DNA of 64,000 nucleotides from MGBC163016 sp964518575. Lineage in GTDB: Bacteria; Actinomycetota; Coriobacteriia; Coriobacteriales; Eggerthellaceae. Both the position numbers and the translations under genes were made by a program. The notes beneath the pieces were generated by a model. The model made no database searches. It was not told the origin of the DNA and was given only the letters and a program-made list of their open reading frames with translations. Position 1 is the stretch's first letter; each line of letters opens with the position of its first letter. The DNA lies in assembly GCA_964518575.1 (NCBI GenBank), contig CAZFGW010000002.1:124001-188000 (forward strand), written 5' to 3'. Positions 16,720 to 26,257 of this stretch are shown one piece after another.

Positions 16720-19700
16720 ATGACGACACGCTTCAAGATACGCGCCGCGGCGTCGTGCGATGTGGCGCGGATTAAAGACGAGCTGAAGGTACCTGAATTC
16801 ATTGCGCGTACGCTGGTGAATCGGGGCATTGATACCCCTGATAAAGCTGAGCAGTTTATGCATCCCCGCCTCGATCGGGACTGGGGTAATCCTCGGGCTA
16901 TCAAGGGAATGAACGAGGTAGTTGACGCACTCGAGCGTGCTATCCGCGCGCGTGAACATGTGGTGGTGTTCGGAGACTTTGATCTTGATGGCATATCCGC
17001 AACCACGGTGCTCACCCGCGGCATCCGAGCGCTCGGGGGACGCGCAACCCCCTTTATCCCGCGCCGCTTCGACGAGGGGTATGGACTGAGCGCTGAGGCA
17101 TACGCGCGGGTCAAAAAGCTCGATCCCGATCTCATTGTCACCGTTGACTGTGGCATCTCCTGTAAAGACGAGGTCAAGGCAATCGTTGATGACGGTATTA
17201 CCGTTCTGATCACCGATCATCATGAAGTGAGCGACAACGTTCCTGTTGATGTCCCCATCTGTGATCCCAAGATGGTCGAGGGCAGCCCCGAGTCTATCCT
17301 TGCGGGCGTGGGGGTAGCGCTCAAGGTTGTGCAAGCACTCGGCTCCCGTTTCGGATTCCCGCATCTGTGGCGCAGCTACACCGACTTCGCAGCACTCGGC
17401 ACCATCGCTGATCTTATGCCGATGGTGGGCGAGAATCGCGCGCTCGTTTCCGATGGCATCACCCGCTTGAATGAGAATCCACGCCCCTGTATTGCCGCGC
17501 TTAAAGAAGCGTGTGGTATGGAGGGCAAGCAGCTCTCGTCGACCAATATCAGCTTTTCCTTGGCGCCGCGTCTGAATGCAGCGGGGCGGATGGGGGATGC
17601 AACTGGTGCGCTTGACCTGCTCATGTCGGATAGCTACGCCGATTCGGTTCTGCTGGCGAAGCACCTTGAGAAAGTAAATGATTTGCGCCGCGAAAAAGAG
17701 GCGGAGCTCTCGCAGATCGCGAAGGAGCAAGCACAGAAAACCTATCATGGCGAACGCATCCTGATCGTTGCTGGTGAAGGCTGGCATGAAGGCATCAAAG
17801 GCATCGTGGCGTCGCGGCTCGTTGCGCTCTACGGCGTGCCCACCATCCTGTTCACGATCGATGGAGACCAGGCGCGCGGAAGTGGACGCTCGGTAGGCAA
17901 TGTCAATCTTTTCAAAGCGGTGGAAAGTGCCGCTGATCTGCTCATCAAGTTTGGCGGTCATGGGGCGGCAGTCGGGCTCACGCTGCCCGCAAAGAATCTC
18001 CCTGCGTTCAAGGCGCGCATGATCGAATACATGAACACGCTTCCACAAAGCGAATTCGAGCCGATGATCTCAATCGATTGTTCGGTCTCGCTCGCGGAAT
18101 TCACGCTGGATAATGTCGCTCAGATCGATGTACTCGCACCGTTTGGGCAGGAAAATCCTGAACCGGTCTTTCTGGCACGCAATGTGCTTTTGGAAAACAG
18201 CCGGGCGGTCGGTGCGGACAAAACGCATCTCTCATGTCAGTTGACGGACGGACGCTCGAGCGTCTCAGCAATTCTCTTTCACTGTTCCGATATCGAAAAG
18301 CTCATGTTCAGCGATACGGTCATCGATGCGGTGTTCACCGCTCAGATCGATGAATGGCGCGGTCGCTTCACAGTGAAAGCCATGTTGAAGGCGCTCGTAC
18401 CCGCGCGGTGCTGCTCTGCAATCGAGGCGATGATGAGCGCAAGCGGACGCAAGCTCGTTGACAAGCTGTTCGACGAGGCGCTTTCAAGTCCCGTTGAGAT
18501 CACAGCGCACATGCGCTCGTCTGCGCGCTGCTGTCACAAAGGGGAGGGGTGCCGCTCGCAGCGAAAGCGCTGGGAGCGTCTTGCCCAGGATGACCCTGAT
18601 GCGCTCGCGCATGAGCTCGTACGCGCCATCATCGGTGATGCGCCGCTCCACGAGGCGCAGGTGCAGATCCTCAAGCGCCTTTCCGCGGGTCATTCAACGC
18701 TTGGCGTGATGGCAACAGGACGCGGAAAATCGCTCATTTTCCAGGTCTATGCCGCGCTGCTCGCGCTCAAGCATCAAAGCATCAGCGTTTTCGTCTATCC
18801 GCTGCGCTCCCTCATGGCTGACCAAGCTTTCCATATCGCCGCCCAGTTCGAGCGGTTCGGGCTTACATGCGCAGTCCTCAACGGGGAGTGCACGGATGAG
18901 GAGCGCGAACGGATTTATGCGGGAATCAGCGAAGGTGCCATCGATATCGTCCTGACCACACCCGAGTTCCTCTCTTTCCACGCCGAGCGTATCGCGTGCA
19001 GTGGGAGGGTGGGCTTCATGGTCATCGACGAGGCGCACCATATCGGGCAGGCAAAGGCGGGCAACCGCGATGCCTATCGCAAGCTCGACGCCATTCGCCA
19101 AGAGCTCGGCAATCCCGTGGTGCTCGCGCTTACGGCAACGGCGCCCGATGACATTGCCCATGATATCTACCGTACGCTTTCCATCGATGAAAGCGTCATC
19201 GATGATGCCTCGCGCGACAATCTTCACCTCGATGATCAGCGGGGGATCAAGAACAAAGACGACTATCTGGCACATATCGTTGCGCAGGGTCAAAAATGCA
19301 TCATCTATGTCAATGCGCGCGATCAGTCCGTCGGGGTTGCCCGCCGCTTGCGCAGGCGCGTTCCCCAGTACGCTGTGCAGATCGGCTTCTATCACGCGGG
19401 GCTTTCCCGCCAGGAGCGCAACCGTATCGAGGAGCTCTTCCGCAAAGGAGAATTGCAGGTGCTCGTGGCAACGTCCGCTTTCGGGGAGGGAATCGACATC
19501 CCCGACATCCGCCATGTGGTGCTCTATCACATGCCATTTTCCGATGTCGAGTTCAACCAGATGAGCGGGCGCGCGGGGCGCGACGGAAACGACGCCTGGA
19601 TCCATTTGCTCTACGGCAAGCAGGACGCCTCCATCAACGAGGGGCTGCTCAACGATATGACGCCGTGTCGGGATATCATGGCGAAGGTGTACCGGTCGTT

Positions 19701-20076
19701 TAGGTGTTTGCAAAGCGAATGTCCCGGCAAGGCGGTGCGGATGCGCGTGAGCGAGCTCGCGCGGAAGGCGAGCGATGATTTCTGCCTCGTCTCGCCCGAA
19801 GCCATCGAGTGCGGTCTTGCTGTTTTCAACGAGCTCGGACTCATCAACGCGATGAAGTCTTTCGACGACGCGCATGAGATATACGAATTCACCATCTGTG
19901 AGAATGCACCTAAAGTCGAACTCACCGATTCGGTACGCTACCGGGAAGGGCTCGATGAGCTCGCTGCGTTCCATGCGTTTCGCGATTGGGCGATGCGCTC
20001 GGACGGTACTCGCCTTGCCATTCGCATCACGCACCCGATCACACCTTCTCATAACGATCCGCACAGGAGGGGATGA
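16720..20076 (+). CDS. recJ: RecJ exonuclease fused to a RecQ-like DEAH helicase
   Basis: 1118 residues in one frame. Residues 1 to about 560 are RecJ: VFGDFDLDGISATT (about 83-96), TVDCGIS, DHH near 166, the DHHA1 motif KFGGHGAAVGL near 410, and an OB-like segment. Residues about 640-1000 are a RecQ-type helicase: ATGRGKS (Walker A, about 665), DEAHHIGQ (about 770), LALTATAP, and the motif VI SGRAGRDG (about 950). A Cys-rich linker (RCCSAIEAM ... SSARCCHKGEGC) separates them. The RecQ zinc-binding RQC cysteines and HRDC domain are not recognisable. A fused 5'-3' ssDNA exonuclease and helicase would resect DNA ends in one protein. relA follows after 57 bases. Confidence 0.9.
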   Translation: MTTRFKIRAAASCDVARIKDELKVPEFIARTLVNRGIDTPDKAEQFMHPRLDRDWGNPRAIKGMNEVVDALERAIRAREHVVVFGDFDLDGISATTVLTRGIRALGGRATPFIPRRFDEGYGLSAEAYARVKKLDPDLIVTVDCGISCKDEVKAIVDDGITVLITDHHEVSDNVPVDVPICDPKMVEGSPESILAGVGVALKVVQALGSRFGFPHLWRSYTDFAALGTIADLMPMVGENRALVSDGITRLNENPRPCIAALKEACGMEGKQLSSTNISFSLAPRLNAAGRMGDATGALDLLMSDSYADSVLLAKHLEKVNDLRREKEAELSQIAKEQAQKTYHGERILIVAGEGWHEGIKGIVASRLVALYGVPTILFTIDGDQARGSGRSVGNVNLFKAVESAADLLIKFGGHGAAVGLTLPAKNLPAFKARMIEYMNTLPQSEFEPMISIDCSVSLAEFTLDNVAQIDVLAPFGQENPEPVFLARNVLLENSRAVGADKTHLSCQLTDGRSSVSAILFHCSDIEKLMFSDTVIDAVFTAQIDEWRGRFTVKAMLKALVPARCCSAIEAMMSASGRKLVDKLFDEALSSPVEITAHMRSSARCCHKGEGCRSQRKRWERLAQDDPDALAHELVRAIIGDAPLHEAQVQILKRLSAGHSTLGVMATGRGKSLIFQVYAALLALKHQSISVFVYPLRSLMADQAFHIAAQFERFGLTCAVLNGECTDEERERIYAGISEGAIDIVLTTPEFLSFHAERIACSGRVGFMVIDEAHHIGQAKAGNRDAYRKLDAIRQELGNPVVLALTATAPDDIAHDIYRTLSIDESVIDDASRDNLHLDDQRGIKNKDDYLAHIVAQGQKCIIYVNARDQSVGVARRLRRRVPQYAVQIGFYHAGLSRQERNRIEELFRKGELQVLVATSAFGEGIDIPDIRHVVLYHMPFSDVEFNQMSGRAGRDGNDAWIHLLYGKQDASINEGLLNDMTPCRDIMAKVYRSFRCLQSECPGKAVRMRVSELARKASDDFCLVSPEAIECGLAVFNELGLINAMKSFDDAHEIYEFTICENAPKVELTDSVRYREGLDELAAFHAFRDWAMRSDGTRLAIRITHPITPSHNDPHRRG

Positions 20077-20133
20077 GAGAACGCAGCGATTCTGATATAT
20101 TCAGCACTGGTATATTCGGCACGAGAGAACGAC

Positions 20134-22413
20134 ATGAACGGACAGATCACGACAAACCATGAATTCAAATCGCCCGATGAGGCGTTTGCCGAGCTGCTTG
20201 AGCTCGTGCGGGTATACATGGATGCCGATGACGTCAATCAGATCAATCGTGCCTATAAATTCGCCTCGAACGCCCATGCGGGTCAGCTGCGGAAGTCGGG
20301 AGAGCCCTTCATCGTCCATCCCGTCGATGTTGCTATCATCCTTGCCAACCTCAGGATGGATGCGGAAACCATCTGCGCGGCGCTTCTGCATGATACGGTC
20401 GAGGATACGGAGATCACCTCGGATATCGTGGAAGAGCAGTTCGGGCAGGATGTGCGCCAGCTGGTCGAGGGGGTAACCAAGATCACGCGCATCGAGGTCG
20501 AATCCCTCTCCGATGAGCAAGCTGCCACCATACGCAAGATGCTCGTTGCCATGAGCAAGGACATCCGCGTCATCGTCATCAAGCTTGCCGACCGTCTGCA
20601 TAACATGCGCACCCTCTCGTCGCTGCGCGAGGACCGGCGCATTTTCAAGTCGCGCGAGACACTTGAGATCTATGCCCCCATCGCACACCGGCTGGGAATC
20701 AACTCTATCAAGTGGGAACTCGAGGATCTGGCGTTTTTCTACCTCGAGCCGAACAAGTATAAGCAGGTGTCGCGCATGGTCACCGATACGCGGACCGAGC
20801 GCGAGAACTATCTTTCCAACGTCGTCGATATCATCACCCAGGAGATGGAGAAGGTGGGCGTGTCGGCGCGCGTCATGGGACGCCCGAAGCACCTGTATTC
20901 CATCTATCAGAAGATGACGAAGAAGGGCAAAGGTTTTTCTGAGATTTACGACCTCATCGCCGTACGCATCATCGTGAATTCTGTCAAGGACTGCTACTCG
21001 GCGCTTGGAGCGGTGCACTCCCTCTGGCGTCCGATGCCCGGGCGTTTCAAAGACTATATCGCCATGCCGAAATACAACATGTATCAATCCCTGCATACCA
21101 CGGTGATGGGACCGGCGGGACGTCCGCTCGAGGTGCAGATTCGCACCGAGGAGATGCATCGTGCTTCCGAATACGGCGTGGCAGCGCATTGGCGTTACAA
21201 GGAAGGTTCGGGACGCGTCAATCCCGATGAGCTGGACAAGCAGCTCGCGTGGTTGCGCGAGATGGTCGACTGGCAGGATGAGACAGAGGACTCGCGCGAG
21301 TTCCTGAAATCCCTGAAGATGGATCTCGACAATGCTGAGGTGTATGTGTTTACGCCGAACGGGGACGTGAAAACCCTGCGCGCTGGCGCCACGCCTGTTG
21401 ATTTCGCCTACTCCATCCATACGGAAGTGGGCAACCATTGCGTGGGAGCGAAGGTCAACGGAACGATCGTGCCCTTGACCTATCAGCTGCAGGTGGGAGA
21501 CCGCGTGGAAATCCTCACCTCGAAAAGCGCAAGCCCCTCGCGGGACTGGCTCAATATCGTGCGTACCCCATCCGCGCGCAATAAAATCCGTGGCTATTTC
21601 TCAAAGGCGAATCGCTCGAGCGACTTGCAGGTGGGACATGACATGCTCATGCGCGAGATGCGCAAGCACGGCATGGGGCTTTCCAGTGCGCGCACGATGC
21701 GCACGCTCAAAACGATTGCGGAAGCCATGGGATTCAACGACGTTGATGACATGTACATCCAGCTCGCGCGCGGCAAAGAAAGCGCGCAGCATATTGCGAA
21801 CAGGCTCTTGAAGCTCCTCGTCGATAAGGCGAATGAAGATGAACAGAAGCCAAAGATTGGAACGGGTCAATCCTCGACCGGTATCATGGCGCCTATGCTC
21901 ACGAGCGTCAAGCGCCCGAAAAAGCATGAGACCCACTCATCGAGTGGCGTGGTCGTGAAAGGGCTCGATGACATCCTCGTACGGCTTTCCCGCTGCTGCA
22001 ATCCGGTACCCGGCGACGAGATCGTCGGTTTCGTCACGCGCGGGCGCGGCGTGAGCGTGCATCGCGCTGATTGTCCGAACGCGAGCGATCTCATGCGCGA
22101 CCCCGAGCGGATGATCGAGGTGTCTTGGGCGGGAACGCCGCCTGCCTCTGCGCTCTACAAAGTTGAGATCTATGTCGAAGCGCTTGATCGCATGAATCTT
22201 TTGCTCGATGTGACCCGGGTGCTCTCCGAAATGGGAGCGAATGTCCTTTCGTGCTCCACGAATACCCATCGCGATGGGATGGTGGAGATGCGGTTTCTCT
22301 TCGAGGTCAGCGACCTTTCGAAGATCGACGCATCGCTTGCGGGGCTTGCGGGCATTGAGGGCGTTTTCGACGCGCGGCGTATGATGCCGGGCGAGACTAT
22401 CGGCAAGAAGTGA
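20134..22413 (+). CDS. relA: Bifunctional (p)ppGpp synthetase/hydrolase, RelA/SpoT long form
   Basis: 759 residues. HD hydrolase domain is intact (LLHDTVEDTEI, His86-Asp87 and Glu90-Asp91), so degradation of (p)ppGpp is expected. The synthetase block has FKDYIAMPKYNMYQSLHTT and EVQIRTEEMHRASEYG. TGS (VYVFTPNGDVKTL), a Cys-containing zinc-finger region (RLSRCCNPVPGDEIVGF) and a C-terminal ACT domain complete the standard order. It is the stringent-response switch; bacteria of this group usually have one long Rel protein. Follows recJ in the same direction. Confidence 0.95.
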   Translation: MNGQITTNHEFKSPDEAFAELLELVRVYMDADDVNQINRAYKFASNAHAGQLRKSGEPFIVHPVDVAIILANLRMDAETICAALLHDTVEDTEITSDIVEEQFGQDVRQLVEGVTKITRIEVESLSDEQAATIRKMLVAMSKDIRVIVIKLADRLHNMRTLSSLREDRRIFKSRETLEIYAPIAHRLGINSIKWELEDLAFFYLEPNKYKQVSRMVTDTRTERENYLSNVVDIITQEMEKVGVSARVMGRPKHLYSIYQKMTKKGKGFSEIYDLIAVRIIVNSVKDCYSALGAVHSLWRPMPGRFKDYIAMPKYNMYQSLHTTVMGPAGRPLEVQIRTEEMHRASEYGVAAHWRYKEGSGRVNPDELDKQLAWLREMVDWQDETEDSREFLKSLKMDLDNAEVYVFTPNGDVKTLRAGATPVDFAYSIHTEVGNHCVGAKVNGTIVPLTYQLQVGDRVEILTSKSASPSRDWLNIVRTPSARNKIRGYFSKANRSSDLQVGHDMLMREMRKHGMGLSSARTMRTLKTIAEAMGFNDVDDMYIQLARGKESAQHIANRLLKLLVDKANEDEQKPKIGTGQSSTGIMAPMLTSVKRPKKHETHSSSGVVVKGLDDILVRLSRCCNPVPGDEIVGFVTRGRGVSVHRADCPNASDLMRDPERMIEVSWAGTPPASALYKVEIYVEALDRMNLLLDVTRVLSEMGANVLSCSTNTHRDGMVEMRFLFEVSDLSKIDASLAGLAGIEGVFDARRMMPGETIGKK

Positions 22414-22420
22414 GGTTGGA

Positions 22421-23104
22421 ATGGATCGAAAGATAATGCGGGTAGAGGGGCTGTGCGTTGACGTGAGCATCCTCGTGCAAGGTCCTTTGCAAAACAACGT
22501 CTACATCATCTCAGATGGGCAGGGCACATTCGTTGTTGACCCCACGGCGAACGCGGATGAGATCATTGCCGCCCTTGAGGGCAAACCGCTCGATGCCATC
22601 GTCATCACGCATGCCCACTGGGATCATACGGGTGCGTGTGAGCGTCTGCGCGCACTGACCGGTGCGCGGGTGATCGCAAGCGCTATCGACGCTCCCGATA
22701 TCGAGGTTCCCAAAGACACGGGCACCTCGCGCATTGCCGATCCCTGCGTGGTCGATGAGACTGTTTCCCATGCCGATGTGGTCAAGATCGGGGACATGCC
22801 CTGGAAGGTCATACACACACCGGGGCACACCAAGGGCTCCATGTGCTTGTTCCTTGTACCGCAATTCGGCAATCACGCCGACGGACTTCCGGTGCTCATC
22901 TCGGGCGACACCTTGTTCCAGGGCTCGTGCGGACGCATGGATTTCGAGGGTGGATCTGAGGTCGATATGGCAGCGTCCATGAAGAAGCTCGCTGCTCTTC
23001 CCGACGACACGGTGGTGCTTCCGGGTCATGGCAATTTGACCACCATCGGCAACGAACGAAGAACATTTGCGCGGTTCGGCTCCGAGCCTCTGGTACAGTC
23101 ATAG
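22421..23104 (+). CDS. Metallo-beta-lactamase-fold hydrolase (glyoxalase II-like)
   Basis: 227 residues. Metal site THAHWDHTG (HXHXDH), HTPGHTKGSMC, the bridging aspartate in ISGDTLFQGSCGR, and the final His in VLPGHGN form a complete binuclear zinc site. The short size and GRMDF block resemble the YcbL/GloB-like group found next to rel in many bacteria, which hydrolyse thioesters. The true substrate is unknown. It starts seven bases after the rel stop, so probably is co-transcribed with rel. Confidence 0.88.
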   Translation: MDRKIMRVEGLCVDVSILVQGPLQNNVYIISDGQGTFVVDPTANADEIIAALEGKPLDAIVITHAHWDHTGACERLRALTGARVIASAIDAPDIEVPKDTGTSRIADPCVVDETVSHADVVKIGDMPWKVIHTPGHTKGSMCLFLVPQFGNHADGLPVLISGDTLFQGSCGRMDFEGGSEVDMAASMKKLAALPDDTVVLPGHGNLTTIGNERRTFARFGSEPLVQS

Positions 23105-23155
23105 CATGACCGATGAACACATCCGCTCATCCGCGGCGAAACGACAAGGATAATC

Positions 23156-23785
23156 ATGGCGAAAAAGGATAGATTCAATTACTTCGCATCCTATGAGCAG
23201 CTGACGAAGCTGGCGGTTCGGGAGGCGGATCTGCTCGTTGAGTCGATGCGCGCGTTCAAAAGCGCCGACGGGTTGAGCGAGACGATCGATCTGATGCACA
23301 CCTATGAGAACGAAGGTGACAGCATCAACCACGATATCTTCCAAAACGCCGCAACTGATTTCATGCCGCCGATCGATCGGGAAGATGTCGTCGAGCTGGC
23401 GCATGAGCTTGACAACGTGCTTGACTATATTGATGACGTGCTCGGGCATATGTACATGTACGACATCCATGTCATGCCGAAAAACGCCATCGCTTTCGCC
23501 GAACTCATCAAGAAATCAGCTCAGGCGCTCGACGCGCTTATGAACGAATTCCATAACTTCAAGAAGAGCAAGCAGTTGAAGGAATTCATCGTCAATATCA
23601 ACTCATATGAGGAGGAGGCGGACCATCTCTACAAAGATGCTATTCGCCATCTCCACACGGAGGATAACGACGATGTGATGCATGTGCTCGTCTGGTCACG
23701 TATCTACGACCGCATGGAAAAGTGCTGCGATGCAACCGAACATGCCGCCGACATCGTAAGCACGATCGTTCTTAAAAACATCTAA
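23156..23785 (+). CDS. DUF47 / PhoU-like helical protein
   Basis: 209 residues, all helical in character, with the DUF47 pattern: MHTYENEGDSINHDIF near the middle of the first half and INSYEEEADHLYKDAIRHL in the second, each contributing Glu/Asp metal ligands as in PhoU. These proteins usually sit beside a Pit-type phosphate transporter and are thought to tune it. No pit gene is next to this one, so it is an orphan or acts in trans. It converges on the downstream gene with eight bases between stops. Confidence 0.88.
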   Translation: MAKKDRFNYFASYEQLTKLAVREADLLVESMRAFKSADGLSETIDLMHTYENEGDSINHDIFQNAATDFMPPIDREDVVELAHELDNVLDYIDDVLGHMYMYDIHVMPKNAIAFAELIKKSAQALDALMNEFHNFKKSKQLKEFIVNINSYEEEADHLYKDAIRHLHTEDNDDVMHVLVWSRIYDRMEKCCDATEHAADIVSTIVLKNI

Positions 23786-23793
23786 TTGATAGG

Positions 23794-24753
23794 CTACGCC
23801 CCGTCTTCGACGCGGATCACAAGTGCGTGGGTCGGCTCGCCCTTGAAGTTGAAGCCTGAGGTAAGTGCCTCGAGGACCTCTTCATTCATCTCATCCACCT
23901 CTTCGATGGCGCTTACCGCCCGCGCTTGTGCTGCATCATAGAGATCCCAAAAACTCTCAAAGCGGACGATGCCTGTTCCGGGGTCGGTCCACGGCGCGTG
24001 TTCGCGGTTGTCGAACGATGATTCGTAGATGAGCTTGTTGGTGTGGCTCATCGCTTCTAAAAATGAATGGTCGCGGAAAATCCGCTCAACCATGCCTAAA
24101 ATGCGCTTCTTCGTCCCTTTCGGGGAATGAAGCACGGCAAGGACAGACCGGTAGAGGTCAAGGCTTTTCGTGTAGCTCTCAACGGGGATATCGATGCCGA
24201 ATTGCGCAAGGGCGACATTCTTGTAAAGGAACGACACCACATCGCTCGTCCTGCGGCTGGCATTCAAAGCGCGCTTGGCAGGGTTGAAGCGCTGGATAGT
24301 CATATGCGCTTTCGTGCTGAGGACAAGAACATCCAGTTCACTTTCAATCTCGGCATGGACCTCGTGATCGTGCGTGGCATCAAGCCCTTTGATCCCGGCA
24401 GAGCAATAGGCGATCTGCTGCGCATAGACGAGGGGGTGGACGGCGGAGTCAAGGCAGTAGTGGCACAGAAGCCCTCTGAAATATGCGACGCCGATCGTGC
24501 GGAGCTCGGGGGGAAGCATGTGCGCTGAGCGGTGGAATGCAGCAAGGAGCTTGTTGGGGTTGCTCGCATGCATCGTTGATCCGATCTCCCACGCATCGCT
24601 GAGCGTCGGGTCGAGCACGCTGTAGAACATGATGTCAGGACCTTGGCAGCCGAGCATGAACGCATCAAAATCGTCTTTGGTGGCACCGATTGACTCGTAT
24701 GCGTTGTGATAGATCTCATGACCGAATTGGTAATGCGTGATGATCGCGGGCAT
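23794..24753 (-). CDS. Zinc-dependent phospholipase C-like protein
   Basis: 319 residues. The N-terminus MPAIITHYQFGHEIYHN and blocks MLGCQGPDIMFYSV and GLLCHYCLDSAVHPLVY contain the histidines and aspartates of the zinc-dependent phospholipase C/S1-P1 fold family. No signal peptide is seen, so a cytoplasmic role is likely, unlike secreted Bacillus PLC. Substrate is unknown. The ATG lies 33 bases from a minus-strand TATAAT (24791-24786), a good -10 box. Confidence 0.8.
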   Translation of the reverse strand: MPAIITHYQFGHEIYHNAYESIGATKDDFDAFMLGCQGPDIMFYSVLDPTLSDAWEIGSTMHASNPNKLLAAFHRSAHMLPPELRTIGVAYFRGLLCHYCLDSAVHPLVYAQQIAYCSAGIKGLDATHDHEVHAEIESELDVLVLSTKAHMTIQRFNPAKRALNASRRTSDVVSFLYKNVALAQFGIDIPVESYTKSLDLYRSVLAVLHSPKGTKKRILGMVERIFRDHSFLEAMSHTNKLIYESSFDNREHAPWTDPGTGIVRFESFWDLYDAAQARAVSAIEEVDEMNEEVLEALTSGFNFKGEPTHALVIRVEDGA

Positions 24754-24785
24754 GGGCGCTTCTTTCGTTCGCTGTTATTTAGAGC

Positions 24786-24791
24786 ATTATA
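24786..24791 (-). promoter_or_regulatory. -10 box for the phospholipase-like gene
   Basis: Perfect TATAAT on the minus strand, 32 bases upstream of the ATG at 24753. No clear -35 box. Confidence 0.4.
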
Positions 24792-24897
24792 GGTAAAAAC
24801 ATGGGCAATGGTCGCACGCCGCGGGTGAGATAACCTGTATGATATATCGGCGCTGTATGCGAAATGAAGAGAACGAATCGGCATAAAGGTTTGCTAG

Positions 24898-26175
24898 ATG
24901 GCATTGATAGTTGCAAAATTCGGTGGGACATCGGTAGGTTCACCCGAGCGTATCAAGAATGTCGCGAAACGCTTGATCGAAATGAAGGAGCAGGGCAACC
25001 GCGTGGTTGCGGTCGTCTCCGCTATGGGGAAAACCACCGATGAGCTGATGAGCTTGGCGGCAGCGGTCTGTACGGACCCACCCGCGCGTGAGCTTGACCG
25101 ACTGCTCTCCACCGGGGAGCAGGTGTCGATGACGCTCCTTTCGCTCGCGCTGTTCGAGATGGGCTGCCCCGCGATCAGCTTTACCGGTCGGCAGGCAGGC
25201 ATCGAAACGAATGGCACGCACAACAAAGCCAAGATCGTCAAGATCCATAACGAACGTATCGAGCAGGCGCTCGATGACGGATACATCCCCGTCGTTGCCG
25301 GCTTTCAGGGCATCGATGCCAACGGGGACATGACCACGCTCGGACGGGGCGGCAGTGACACGACCGCCGTTGCCGTTGCGTGGGGAATTGGCGCGGATGT
25401 ATGCGAAATCTACTCCGATGTCGATGGGGTCTATACGACAGACCCCCGCATTGCACCGCGGGCGAAGAAGCTCTCGAGCATCTCCTACGACGATATGCTC
25501 GAGCTGTCGAGTGCGGGATCGGGCGTGCTGCAGATGCGCGCGGTGGAATTCGCGAAGAAATGGGGCGTGGTCATCCACTCACGCTCGGCATTTACCCCTG
25601 AAGAGGGCACCTACATAAAGGAGGACTGCGAGATGGAGCAGGCGGTCATTACGGGAATCGCGCACGACGCATCGGAGATGAAGGTTACCATCCGATCCGT
25701 TCCCGATACGGCAGGCGTTGCTGCAGAGGTCTTCTCGGAGCTGGCGGCGAACACGGTGAACATGGACATGATCATCCAGAACACCTCGCTTGACGGTACG
25801 ACCGACATTTCGTTCACATGCCCCGAGGCTGATCTTGCCCGCGCGAAGGAAACGATCGAGAAGGTCATCCCCGAGATCGGCGCCAAAGCGTATGACGTCG
25901 ATGAGGATATTGCCAAAATATCGCTTGTGGGTACGGGAATGAAGTCATCTCCCGGCGTTGCCGCGCGTGCGTTCAAAACGATGAGCGACAACAACATCAA
26001 CATCCTTGCCATCTCAACGTCCCCGATCCGCCTTTCGATGGTGATCGAGGCGAAGGAGTCGACCCGCGCGGTACAGGCGCTCCACACTGCGTTCGAGCTC
26101 GATTCGGATAGCGTGTTCGAGGAAACGCAACTGTCCGCCGAGGAGATCGCGGCGAAGATGGCGAAAGGTCGGTAG
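24898..26175 (+). CDS. lysC: Aspartate kinase
   Basis: 425 residues. Kinase signatures: VAKFGGTSVGSPERI at the N-terminus, GRGGSDTTAVAVAWG, and EIYSDVDGVYTTDPRI. Two C-terminal ACT domains follow (from about residue 265 onward), which normally sense lysine and/or threonine, so feedback control is expected. It makes aspartyl-phosphate, first step of the lysine, threonine and methionine pathway. An internal in-frame start for a separate beta subunit was not looked for in detail. asd follows after 82 bases. Confidence 0.95.
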   Translation: MALIVAKFGGTSVGSPERIKNVAKRLIEMKEQGNRVVAVVSAMGKTTDELMSLAAAVCTDPPARELDRLLSTGEQVSMTLLSLALFEMGCPAISFTGRQAGIETNGTHNKAKIVKIHNERIEQALDDGYIPVVAGFQGIDANGDMTTLGRGGSDTTAVAVAWGIGADVCEIYSDVDGVYTTDPRIAPRAKKLSSISYDDMLELSSAGSGVLQMRAVEFAKKWGVVIHSRSAFTPEEGTYIKEDCEMEQAVITGIAHDASEMKVTIRSVPDTAGVAAEVFSELAANTVNMDMIIQNTSLDGTTDISFTCPEADLARAKETIEKVIPEIGAKAYDVDEDIAKISLVGTGMKSSPGVAARAFKTMSDNNINILAISTSPIRLSMVIEAKESTRAVQALHTAFELDSDSVFEETQLSAEEIAAKMAKGR

Positions 26176-26196
26176 AAAAAACTAGTACGAGACGAA

Positions 26197-26215
26197 GCGC
26201 ACCGGTTCAGTGCGC
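26197..26215 (+). repeat. Small hairpin between lysC and asd
   Basis: GCGCAC and GTGCGC are perfect inverted copies around a seven-base loop. No T-run follows, so read-through into asd is expected. Confidence 0.35.
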
Positions 26216-26257
26216 CCTACGCCTTGGTGGGATCCTTAATGGGATGAAGGAGCATCT

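Noticed and set aside
18694..20064. A 456-codon minus-strand open frame opposite the helicase half of the RecJ-RecQ gene
   Set aside because: Long only because of GC-rich codon bias; no motifs or Shine-Dalgarno, and the plus-strand protein is unmistakable.
20101..21438. A 445-codon minus-strand open frame opposite relA
   Set aside because: Antisense shadow of a highly conserved gene; no recognisable domain.
24754..24897. Lysine riboswitch before lysC
   Set aside because: The leader is too short (under 145 bases shared with a divergent promoter) and shows no recognisable L-box helices.
26197..26215. Terminator between lysC and asd
   Set aside because: The hairpin has no T-run; read-through is expected and the genes act in the same pathway.
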